NCBI GenBank assembly: GCA_020027205.1
Contig: JAHRAQ010000006.1
Span: 1 to 43,633, forward strand
From: Nitrospirales bacterium
GTDB lineage: Bacteria; Nitrospirota; Nitrospiria; Nitrospirales; UBA8639
Reading direction: 5' to 3'
Length of the DNA: 43,633 nt
Shown here: positions 1 through 4,963 of the stretch, piece by piece
Layout: each line of letters begins with the position of its first letter
Numbering within the stretch: position 1 is the stretch's first letter
Notes under the pieces: model-generated
Databases searched by the model: none
What the model was told of the DNA's origin: nothing
What the model saw: only the letters and a program-made list of their open reading frames with translations
Program-made: the position numbers and the translations under genes

Positions 1-1884
1 GGTGAAGGTGTCGGTGGCGGTGGCGCCGTCGGCGAGGCGCATGGTGGCGGGGTCGGTTTTGTCAAGCGTGTAACTCCAGACGCCGGCGGCGGTGAGGGTG
101 AAGGCGCCGTAAGTGGTCTCGCGCGCCTCGCTCACCGCAATGAACATATTGCGCGCGTCGGCGGGGTCGGGCGGCATCACATCGGGGTCGGTCACGGTCG
201 CCGTGCCGGTGGTGGTCGCCTCGGCGGTGTCGTCGGCGTCGCCGGCGTCGGTGTCGGCGACCGCGCCGGTGAGGGTGCCGGCGATGGTGGCGTTCGGCGG
301 CGGCACGATGGTCAAGGTGTCGGTGGCGACGTTGGCGCCGTCGTCGGACACCTGCACGATCATGTTCACGACCTCGGTGTTGCTGGTGAACGAATACGAC
401 CAAGTCGTGCTGGCGGCATTGGCATCGGTGAAGTCGCCGGCGCCCGCCGACCAAGAAAAGTTAATGTCGGCGTCGTCGCTGTCGGGGTCGGTGGCGGTGG
501 CGGTCAGCGACAAAGTCAGCGTGTCGCCGGTGCGCACCACCGTGTCGCCGTGGCTGGTAATCGTCACCGTCGGCGGGTCGTTGGCGACGCGGCGTTGATT
601 GTCCGTCAGTTGCGCGCCGTGATTTAAGTCGGCGTCATTGCCGGCGGCGTCTTGAATCGTTGCGCCGTTTAAGTTTGGTTGCAACACATTGGCAGCATAC
701 GCCACGCCGTCATCGTCACGGTCGGCGGCGACGACGGTGTATTCAAACACTTGCGTGAAATCAAAATCAAAACCCGGGGTGGCGACGCCGGTGTAGTCGG
801 CGAAACGAATTTCATCGCCAATCATCAACGGAATTCTCGGCGTGCCGGTCACGCTGACCGCTTCGCTGAATGTAACGCCGAGGCGAATCGTCTCGCCGGT
901 GTCAAACACACCGTCGCTGGCGCGGGTAAAATTGACGAGCGCAACCACCGGCGCCGTCACATCCGCCGTCACCGTCACCGTGAAAGTCTGCGAATCACTC
1001 GCCGGCGTCGTCGCCGAGTCGGTGACCGCGTAGGTCAGGTCAAAACTCCCCGCCGCCGTCGGCACCCCCGACAGCACCCGCGTGTCGGCGTCAAACGCCA
1101 ACCCCGCCGGCAACATCGGGTCGTCGGCGTCGCCGCCGGCGCCGAGCAGCGAGTAAGTCAGCGCGCCGGTGCCGCCGGTGGCGGGGGGTAAAGTTAAACT
1201 CACTTGCGAACTGGTGGTGCGAGTTACATCGTCAACCGGCGGCAAGATGTCAAACGATTCGGCGCGCATTCTCAGCGTGCCGCCGGACACAAAAGATGAA
1301 TTGGGATGTTGCACAAAATCCGTGTCAGTCACAAAACGATCAATGCCGAGGTTGACGGTCGCACTACCGCTCCATTGCACCGCTTGACCGCCGGTATAAG
1401 GAAGCGCCGTATCCACCCGGATGCCGAATAGATCGTTGTTAGGCGAATTGTTTAAGTAGATGTGGGTGATGGTGCGGGTGGCGCCGGCGATGGTGATTAT
1501 CGGGTTGCCGGTCAGTGCGAATAACTCATCGTTGGGACCGTCGCTGGTCATGCCGGTAAAGATGTTGCCATTGGAAGGCGAACCAAGCAGCAGGGTATCC
1601 CCGACATTAAGTGAGGCTCCGGCGCTGGTTCGAATTTGGGCGGCGATGACGCCTCCCGCCACCGCACTGCCGGAAAAAGTCCAAGTCGTCGTCGACGCGC
1701 CGGCCATGCCGGTGACATCAACGCGAAAAGTTTGCGCGTGCGCGGCGGTGAAGTGTGCGCCGACCAACAACACGCCGGCGACAAGCGCGCAAACTAACTT
1801 ATTTTTGCGGGGGGGGGGGGGGGGGGTTAACATCGGCGCGCCCGCAGGCACGGCGGCGGTCAATACCGGGCATAACTTTTTCAT
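1..1884 (-). CDS. Large secreted surface protein with Ig-like and VCBS repeats (N-terminal 628 codons, runs off the window)
   Basis: Reading the minus strand from ATG at 1884 gives 628 codons without a stop to the window edge. The start MKKLCPVL leads through five prolines (encoded by a C tract) into a hydrophobic stretch (about residues 30-43, LVCALVAGVLLVGA) ending AHA|Q near residue 50, a good signal peptide and cleavage site. After about 165 residues of beta-rich sequence comes a He_PIG-like Ig domain (about 217-308), a 'G-E-T-I...F-S-E-A-V...DAAGN' repeat domain resembling SwmB/Ig repeats (about 309-430), a PKD-like domain (about 434-530) and the start of a VCBS repeat (YGAFTLTAAGVWSYTL...TDTFT). 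Such proteins are usually secreted adhesins or matrix proteins. GAGG lies about 9 nt before the start. The promoter module at 1958-1986 drives it. Domain names come from motif recognition. A second gene with the same start lies at the right end of the window. Confidence 0.85.
   Translation of the reverse strand, partial: MKKLCPVLTAAVPAGAPMLTPPPPPRKNKLVCALVAGVLLVGAHFTAAHAQTFRVDVTGMAGASTTTWTFSGSAVAGGVIAAQIRTSAGASLNVGDTLLLGSPSNGNIFTGMTSDGPNDELFALTGNPIITIAGATRTITHIYLNNSPNNDLFGIRVDTALPYTGGQAVQWSGSATVNLGIDRFVTDTDFVQHPNSSFVSGGTLRMRAESFDILPPVDDVTRTTSSQVSLTLPPATGGTGALTYSLLGAGGDADDPMLPAGLAFDADTRVLSGVPTAAGSFDLTYAVTDSATTPASDSQTFTVTVTADVTAPVVALVNFTRASDGVFDTGETIRLGVTFSEAVSVTGTPRIPLMIGDEIRFADYTGVATPGFDFDFTQVFEYTVVAADRDDDGVAYAANVLQPNLNGATIQDAAGNDADLNHGAQLTDNQRRVANDPPTVTITSHGDTVVRTGDTLTLSLTATATDPDSDDADINFSWSAGAGDFTDANAASTTWSYSFTSNTEVVNMIVQVSDDGANVATDTLTIVPPPNATIAGTLTGAVADTDAGDADDTAEATTTGTATVTDPDVMPPDPADARNMFIAVSEARETTYGAFTLTAAGVWSYTLDKTDPATMRLADGATATDTFT
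1809..1826 (-). repeat. 18-nt poly-C tract (poly-G on plus) in the signal-peptide coding region; candidate phase-variation switch
   Basis: Eighteen consecutive G on the plus strand read as C18 in the surface-protein gene and encode Pro21-25 plus parts of the flanking codons. With 18 C the downstream signal peptide and mature protein are in frame. One C fewer gives TPPPPP-AKIS-stop, and one C more reaches TAA after two further codons. Long homopolymers in 5' coding regions of surface genes are the classic slipped-strand switch. The exact length could be affected by sequencing error. Confidence 0.8.
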
Positions 1885-1907
1885 CGTGCTAATCCTCGCT
1901 GGGCAAT

Positions 1908-1948
1908 GGTCGTGACGACCGGTTAACAGACGTGGCGACAACCGCCAC
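1908..1948 (-). promoter_or_regulatory. Conserved leader hairpins between promoter and start codon of the surface protein
   Basis: On the minus strand the leader has a stem GTGGCG/CGCCAC with a 5-nt loop (1932-1948), a GTTAAC palindrome (1922-1927) and a second dyad GGTCG-TCA-CGACC (1908-1920). The same arrangement recurs at 2622-2670 and 43540-43594, the first stem with a different loop and one more base pair. It may act as an RNA element or an operator; the function is unknown. Confidence 0.55.
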
Positions 1949-1957
1949 CACGACGGG

Positions 1958-1986
1958 AGCATACCCGCAGCCGGCGGCGGGGTCAA
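1958..1986 (-). promoter_or_regulatory. Promoter module P1, sigma70-like, for the surface protein
   Basis: TTGACC (1986-1981) and TATGCT (1963-1958) are separated by exactly 17 bp. The same TTGACC plus 17-bp GC-rich spacer plus TAnnnT arrangement is found at 2680-2708, 3318-3346, 4628-4656 and 43508-43536. Confidence 0.75.
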
Positions 1987-1988
1987 AA

Positions 1989-2111
1989 TCATTTGCCTTG
2001 ATGCCCGGATGTGTCGGAACCGGGGTGCTTTTTCTCCCACCACAGGGCGATCATCAGGACGATGAACAGGCCGCCCGTGACGATCGTTGCAAGATACGCC
2101 GCTAATTCCAT
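1989..2111 (-). CDS. 40-residue single-helix membrane peptide A1 ('short' type)
   Basis: Starts MELAAYLATIVTGG, continues with one hydrophobic helix (about residues 5-24) and ends in a basic, Trp-containing tail (WWEKKHPGSDTSG...). The positive tail predicts an N-out, C-in orientation. The start overlaps the stop of the preceding two-helix peptide through ATGATG/TGA, so translation is probably coupled; ATG at 2114 would add one Met. It is very close to the peptide at 3869-3988, with the first eight residues and the WWEKKHPGSDTSG block identical. I do not recognise the family; the function is unknown. Confidence 0.7.
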   Translation of the reverse strand: MELAAYLATIVTGGLFIVLMIALWWEKKHPGSDTSGHQGK

Positions 2112-2284
2112 CATTCACCCCACTTTGCAGATATGAGCATGTTGACAACACCCGCCAAGATTACCACATACAGCGCCGACAAGTCATCCGGTCGGTAGTC
2201 AAACAGCCCGCGCAGGATGCCGGCGCCGAGCAGCAGGACGCCGAGGTGGCCTATCATCTGCGCGAGTCTTTTGCGGAACGTCAT
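2111..2284 (-). CDS. 57-residue two-helix membrane peptide A2 ('long' type)
   Basis: Starts MTFRKRLAQMIGHLGVLL; hydrophobic segments lie at about 11-28 and 36-53, and the end is SAKWGE. An AAGG sequence precedes the ATG. A longer in-frame start at 2392 would overlap peptide A3 and adds a non-hydrophobic, proline-rich leader, so I prefer 2284. Near-duplicate of the peptide at 3991-4161 (about ten substitutions). It is followed by the overlapping short peptide A1, so the pair looks like one unit. Family not recognised. Confidence 0.7.
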   Translation of the reverse strand: MTFRKRLAQMIGHLGVLLLGAGILRGLFDYRPDDLSALYVVILAGVVNMLISAKWGE

Positions 2285-2312
2285 CGGGTTGCCTTGCGAT
2301 GTGGGGGGCGGG

Positions 2313-2426
2313 TCAGGCGTGCTTGCGGTTGCGGCGTCTGTGACCCCAATATAACACAGCCAGCGCCAGCACCACGAGCGGCACGGCGGCAAACAAGGTG
2401 GCGATGATCGGGGGCGGTATGTTCAT
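2313..2426 (-). CDS. 37-residue single-helix membrane peptide A3 ('short' type)
   Basis: MNIPPPIIATLFAAVPLVVL... is one helix followed by the basic tail WGHRRRNRKHA. The AAVPL core is shared with the peptide at 2976-3098 (AAVPLLIL) and, as AAIPL, with that at 4228-4311. Its ATG overlaps the TGA of A4 in a GAATGATG arrangement, implying coupled translation. Too short for ordinary gene callers; support comes from paralogy and from the repeated overlap geometry. Confidence 0.65.
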   Translation of the reverse strand: MNIPPPIIATLFAAVPLVVLALAVLYWGHRRRNRKHA

Positions 2427-2602
2427 CATTCAGTCTCCGGTTCAATGCTTCCGAGAAATAATAGCACAACGCCAATCGCACACATAGCCGCCGCGACATC
2501 CAAGCGACCAGCCGTCAAAAAGATTTGACCGACGCCGCCGATGATGGTGGCGACGCCGACTTGATGCAAGCCTTTGAGGATTTTTTCGGGGCTGACGATC
2601 AT
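2426..2602 (-). CDS. 58-residue two-helix membrane peptide A4 ('long' type)
   Basis: MIVSPEKILKGLHQVGVATI... has helices at about 14-30 and 37-51 and an acidic end (EPETE). It shares the pattern L-x3-(I/L)GV-x4-GG-x2-Q...G(I/V)VL with the peptides at 3095-3271, 3455-3643 and 4314-4493. It is the first gene after promoter module P2 and its leader hairpins, about 80 nt downstream of the -10. Function unknown. Confidence 0.65.
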   Translation of the reverse strand: MIVSPEKILKGLHQVGVATIIGGVGQIFLTAGRLDVAAAMCAIGVVLLFLGSIEPETE

Positions 2603-2621
2603 GGCTTGTTGGCGAAGTTAT

Positions 2622-2670
2622 GGGGCAATGGTCGTGACGACGGGTTAACGGGCGTGGCGGCATCCGCCAC
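2622..2670 (-). promoter_or_regulatory. Second copy of the conserved leader hairpins
   Basis: It contains the stem GTGGCGG/CCGCCAC with a 3-nt loop (2654-2670), GTTAAC, and GTCGT-C-ACGAC followed by CATTGCCC. It is nearly identical in order and spacing to the leader of the surface-protein gene, but here it precedes the tiny membrane-peptide genes. Confidence 0.55.
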
Positions 2671-2679
2671 AGAGGCGCC

Positions 2680-2708
2680 ACCATACCCGCATCCATCGGT
2701 GGGGTCAA
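2680..2708 (-). promoter_or_regulatory. Promoter module P2
   Basis: TTGACC (2708-2703), 17-bp spacer, TATGGT (2685-2680), reading into peptides A4-A3-A2-A1. Confidence 0.7.
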
Positions 2709-2732
2709 GGGCGACGGCGGCATGAGGGATGG

Positions 2733-2849
2733 CGCGGCATGACGGAGGGGAAAGGAAGGATGGACCTTCGGAGCATTTGCCGTTGGCAAATACTTCCCGA
2801 TAACGAACGCCTGCCCCCGACGTATCCATTCGGGGGTCGGGAATGACGG
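2733..2849 (+). repeat. 117-bp composite palindromic element (left copy)
   Basis: Matches the reverse complement of 43209-43325 with three substitutions and no indels. It carries two internal stems, ATTTGCC-GTT-GGCAAAT (2775-2791) and CCCCCGA...TCGGGGG (2814-2836), and ends with the TCGGGAATGACGG half of the 36-bp palindromic repeats of the dcw region. It begins with the other half-motif GGATGGA after a purine-rich lead. The rest of the gap, 2850-2975, shows no convincing gene. Confidence 0.85.
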
Positions 2850-2975
2850 AATGAAGGACAGCGGGAGAGGGCACCGGGAGCGCGCGCTGGGAGAGAGCGC
2901 GGGCGTTGGTGTCTGTCGCCGCCTGCCGCTGCCTGCCGTCGGCGGCGGCGATGAGCGCAGGATCAGGGAGGGCTT

Positions 2976-3098
2976 TTATCGGCGATCCGTATCGGAGGCG
3001 CCGGTGCCGTCGCCGCCGCGATACATCAGCACCGCCCACAGAATGAGCAGAGGGACAGCGGCGACCAGTGCGACAACAAGGGTCGGGTCCAAGTTCAT
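2976..3098 (-). CDS. 40-residue single-helix membrane peptide B2 ('short' type)
   Basis: MNLDPTLVVALVAAVPLLIL... is one helix (about 7-26) followed by a hydrophilic tail ending SDTDRR. A perfect AGGAGG lies 6 nt before the ATG, and the ATG overlaps the TGA of B1 (ACATGA). This is among the best-supported starts in the array. Paralogous to A3. Confidence 0.75.
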   Translation of the reverse strand: MNLDPTLVVALVAAVPLLILWAVLMYRGGDGTGASDTDRR

Positions 3099-3271
3099 GT
3101 TGGCCTCCTTTCGCAGATGGATGCGTAGATCAGCACGATGCCGAGGGCAGTTACCCAGATGGCGCCCACCAGACTGCCCCGCGCAAAAACCGCTTGCGCG
3201 AGGCCGCCGACCACGCACGCGACGCCGATATTCACCAGCGCGTTCCGCAACCGCTCAAGGTTGTGTGTCAT
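3095..3271 (-). CDS. 58-residue two-helix membrane peptide B1 ('long' type)
   Basis: MTHNLERLRNALVNIGVACV... has helices at about 12-29 and 34-51, then a charged end (CERRPT). It aligns with A4 without gaps (GVA-x3-GG-x2-Q and G-I/V-V-L). It is the first gene after promoter module P3 and is followed by the 4-nt overlapping peptide B2. Confidence 0.7.
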   Translation of the reverse strand: MTHNLERLRNALVNIGVACVVGGLAQAVFARGSLVGAIWVTALGIVLIYASICERRPT

Positions 3272-3317
3272 CGCTCAATCGTACACAAGTACACAACGCG
3301 CCGACCGCCACGATGGC

Positions 3318-3346
3318 ATCGTATCCGCGTCCGGCGGCGGGGTCAA
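3318..3346 (-). promoter_or_regulatory. Promoter module P3
   Basis: TTGACC (3346-3341), 17-bp spacer, TACGAT (3323-3318). The TGA stop of peptide C2 lies inside the -35 hexamer, so gene and promoter are fused end to end. Confidence 0.7.
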
Positions 3347-3462
3347 GCGGCGTCGGTGGGCGGTTGCTTTTTGTTGCGGCGGTGGGCGCGATACACGGCG
3401 ACATAATAAATAATCACCAGCGGTATCCCGCACGCCATCGCAAGAAGGACTCCGTCATACAT
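3343..3462 (-). CDS. 39-residue single-helix membrane peptide C2 ('short' type)
   Basis: MYDGVLLAMACGIPLVII... is followed by the basic tail AHRRNKKQPPTDAA. The C-terminal block RRNKKQPPTDAA is identical in the peptide at 43329-43469, although their helices are unrelated in sequence. The start overlaps the stop of C1 by 8 nt (ATGTATGA). Confidence 0.65.
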   Translation of the reverse strand: MYDGVLLAMACGIPLVIIYYVAVYRAHRRNKKQPPTDAA

Positions 3463-3643
3463 GGTTCACCTCGCGGTTGGGTTTGAAACAGCCGAGCAAT
3501 GCTAACACAAAACCGAAGACGGCGAGCGCCGCCGCCGCCGGCAACGCACCGCCGAGAAAAATCGCCTGCGCGAACGAGATGAGCATGCAACCGACGCCGA
3601 GTTGCCCGAAGAAGTGGCGGCAGGATTCGTAGTCAAATGACAT
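3455..3643 (-). CDS. 62-residue two-helix membrane peptide C1 ('long' type)
   Basis: MSFDYESCRHFFGQLGVGCM... has helices at about 14-31 and 33-53. It shares the LGV...Q...G-F-V-L pattern with A4 and B1. An upstream in-frame start at 3694 is possible, but the MSFDYE start matches the family length. A GGAG sequence lies 11-14 nt before it. Confidence 0.65.
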   Translation of the reverse strand: MSFDYESCRHFFGQLGVGCMLISFAQAIFLGGALPAAAALAVFGFVLALLGCFKPNREVNHV

Positions 3644-3689
3644 TGCGGGCTCCGGTGGTGATGGGCGCGACAGCCGCCACAAAGACGGC

Positions 3690-3716
3690 AACATAGCCGG
3701 TGGCGGCGGTGTCCAA
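3690..3716 (-). promoter_or_regulatory. Degenerate promoter module P4
   Basis: TTGGAC (3716-3711) and TATGTT (3695-3690) are only 15 bp apart. The spacer and the following GTGGCGG resemble the other modules, so this looks like a decayed copy upstream of peptide C1. Activity is doubtful. Confidence 0.35.
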
Positions 3717-3721
3717 TGAGA

Positions 3722-3865
3722 TCACTCGCTGTGGTGCGCGGGTGCGGCGGAGTCAGAGGTTTTTCTGCCTCGGCCAGTCCGCTTTTTCTCCCACCATATT
3801 GAAACAAACAACACGGCGGCGAGAAACACCGTCACGATGGTTGCGAGATAGGCTGCTAACTCCAT
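3722..3865 (-). CDS. 47-residue single-helix membrane peptide D2 ('short' type)
   Basis: MELAAYLATIVTVFLAAVL... then WWEKKRTGRGRKTS and a short extra tail. The first 12 residues match A1, and the WWEKK block is shared. The gene lies 3 nt after D1 without a two-helix partner between them, so it looks like a local duplication. Confidence 0.6.
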   Translation of the reverse strand: MELAAYLATIVTVFLAAVLFVSIWWEKKRTGRGRKTSDSAAPAHHSE

Positions 3866-3868
3866 CAG

Positions 3869-3988
3869 TCATCTCCGACGCCCGGATGTGTCGGAACCGG
3901 GGTGCTTTTTCTCCCACCATCGCGCAATCTCTGCGATGATGAAGAGCCCGCCCATCACGATTACTGCAAGATACGCTGCTAACTCCAT
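3869..3988 (-). CDS. 39-residue single-helix membrane peptide D1 ('short' type)
   Basis: MELAAYLAVIVMGGLFII... then RWWEKKHPGSDTSGRRR. Near-duplicate of A1. GGGGGT just upstream could serve as a ribosome-binding site. The gene starts 2 nt after the stop of the two-helix peptide at 3991-4161, repeating the A2-A1 pairing. Confidence 0.65.
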   Translation of the reverse strand: MELAAYLAVIVMGGLFIIAEIARWWEKKHPGSDTSGRRR

Positions 3989-3990
3989 GG

Positions 3991-4161
3991 TTACCCCCAC
4001 TTCGCCGAGTATAAAATGCCGAAAACGCCCACCAATATTACCACATACAGCGCCGGCAAATCAGCCGGCTGGTAGTCAAACAGGCCGCGCAAAATGCCGG
4101 CGCCGAGCAGCAGGACGCCGAGATGTCCCATCATTTGCGCCAGTCTTTTGCGGAAAGTCAT
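3991..4161 (-). CDS. 56-residue two-helix membrane peptide E ('long' type)
   Basis: MTFRKRLAQMMGHLGVLL... ending YSAKWG. It is a close duplicate of A2. DNA-level similarity to 2111-2284 is obvious through most of the gene, which points to a recent duplication of the whole long/short pair. Confidence 0.7.
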   Translation of the reverse strand: MTFRKRLAQMMGHLGVLLLGAGILRGLFDYQPADLPALYVVILVGVFGILYSAKWG

Positions 4162-4227
4162 CGTCTTGCCGCGTGGGTTGGGGCGTTGGCGTCGGCGATT
4201 GCGCCGGCGGGATGGATCTGCACGGCG

Positions 4228-4311
4228 CTACTTGCCGTGATACATCGCAACCAACAACCCGATTGCGAGTGGAATTGCGGCTACGAGTGCCGCGGCGACG
4301 GCTGCATCCAT
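4228..4311 (-). CDS. 27-residue single-helix membrane peptide F ('short' type)
   Basis: MDAAVAAALVAAIPLAIG... ending MYHGK. It is only one helix plus a three-residue basic end. A perfect GGAGGT precedes the ATG by 5 nt. It starts 2 nt after the stop of H. It shares the A-A-I/V-P-L core with A3 and B2. Confidence 0.6.
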   Translation of the reverse strand: MDAAVAAALVAAIPLAIGLLVAMYHGK

Positions 4312-4313
4312 TG

Positions 4314-4493
4314 TTACCTCCGGATCGTGGTGATGGCCAGATATACTAACACAATGCCGACGCCGGACAACAGCAACGCCCCCACCACGGCGCCTTTGTT
4401 CAGCACGCCGTGAGCGATGCCGCCGGCGACACAAATCACCGCAATCTGCCCCGCCAGATGGCGCAGCAGTTTGAAATCATGCTCCAGTTTCAC
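4314..4493 (-). CDS. 59-residue two-helix membrane peptide H ('long' type, GTG start)
   Basis: Read from GTG at 4493: MKLEHDFKLLRHLAGQIAV..., with helices at about 14-32 and 34-53 and the end TTIRR. It shares the GG-x2...G-x-GIVL pattern with A4 and B1. The GTG overlaps the TGA of the preceding peptide G by 4 nt (GTGA). Confidence 0.6.
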   Translation of the reverse strand: MKLEHDFKLLRHLAGQIAVICVAGGIAHGVLNKGAVVGALLLSGVGIVLVYLAITTIRR

Positions 4494-4615
4494 CTTGCCT
4501 CGTGGGGTGGGTGGTGTCGGCCGGTCGGTGGTCGGGGTTTCCCTTGTCGTCGGCGTTTTGCATCAAAGTATTGCGCGACCAGCATCAGAATCAAGAGCGG
4601 CACCGTGGCAATCAA
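4490..4615 (-). CDS. Possible 41-residue single-helix peptide G (TTG start, perhaps truncated)
   Basis: From TTG at 4615: MIATVPLLILMLVAQYF followed by a long basic, proline-rich tail (KRRRQGKPRPP...). The VPLLIL core fits the short type. The N-terminus seems cut short. The promoter -10 ends only 12 nt before the TTG, so the transcript would be almost leaderless or the gene is a remnant. Confidence 0.4.
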   Translation of the reverse strand: MIATVPLLILMLVAQYFDAKRRRQGKPRPPTGRHHPPHEAR

Positions 4616-4627
4616 ATTTGATTCGCC

Positions 4628-4656
4628 ACTCTATCAGCCGCTACCGGCAAGGTCAA
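4628..4656 (-). promoter_or_regulatory. Promoter module P6, head of the tiny-peptide array
   Basis: TTGACC (4656-4651), 17-bp spacer, TAGAGT (4633-4628). It has the same geometry as the other modules, with a weaker -10. The 4657-4800 stretch beyond it shows nothing I can support. Confidence 0.5.
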
Positions 4657-4801
4657 ACGCCGGCGGGCGTGGCGACGGCGGTGATCGCGGGTGGCGACGG
4701 CGGCGATGCGACGGCGGTGATTCGACTCCATCGATGCGGCGGCGGTCTTGCGCGGGAACGACGAAGAGATTTCACGGCGAGACCCGATTCGCGCCGCCGC
4801 C

Positions 4802-4830
4802 TTGCGTCGCGCGGCTCTTTTTTATACGAT
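4802..4830 (+). promoter_or_regulatory. Candidate promoter for tRNA-His
   Basis: TTGCGT (4802-4807), 17-bp spacer with a T tract, TACGAT (4825-4830). This would start transcription about 35 nt before the tRNA. slt may be transcribed from it as well. Confidence 0.5.
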
Positions 4831-4870
4831 GACATCTTCCCCTTGAAACCGGGTGTTGTTGCGAGTGCGT

Positions 4871-4948
4871 GGTGGGTGTAGCTCAGTTGGTTAGAGCGCC
4901 GGATTGTGGATCCGGAGGTCGCGGGTTCAATTCCCGTCACTCACCCCA
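4871..4948 (+). tRNA. tRNA-His (GTG anticodon)
   Basis: The cloverleaf is complete: acceptor GTGGGTG/CACTCAC, D arm GCTC...GAGC, anticodon arm CCGGA-TTGTGGA-TCCGG with anticodon GTG, and T arm GCGGG-TTCAATT-CCCGT. An encoded G(-1) at 4871 sits opposite discriminator C at 4945, the hallmark of bacterial tRNA-His. CCA is encoded at 4946-4948. Confidence 0.95.
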
Positions 4949-4963
4949 TTTGTCGCTGTTGTC

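Larger units (their letters stand above)
1861..1986 (-). repeat. Left arm of a 126-bp inverted repeat (promoter, leader and first 8 codons of the surface protein)
   Basis: The reverse complement of this stretch matches 43508-43633 over 126 bp with two visible mismatches. It contains the -35/-10 module, both leader hairpins, the ribosome-binding site and the codons MKKLCPVL. The match stops on the right only because the window ends there. Confidence 0.9.

Noticed and set aside
113..598. Plus-strand ORF of 161 codons and similar ones up to 1915
   Set aside because: Antisense shadows of the minus-strand surface-protein frame, which has a signal peptide, recognisable domains and no stop over 628 codons.
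1801..1884. Surface-protein gene as a pseudogene because of the homopolymer
   Set aside because: With 18 C as given the frame is fully open into the signal peptide and the mature domains.
2285..2392. N-terminal extension of the two-helix peptide A2
   Set aside because: Lies over peptide A3 in another frame, is Pro-rich and is absent from the duplicate at 3991-4161.
4904..4963. Upstream extension of the slt reading frame
   Set aside because: It overlaps the tRNA-His gene and precedes the signal peptide.
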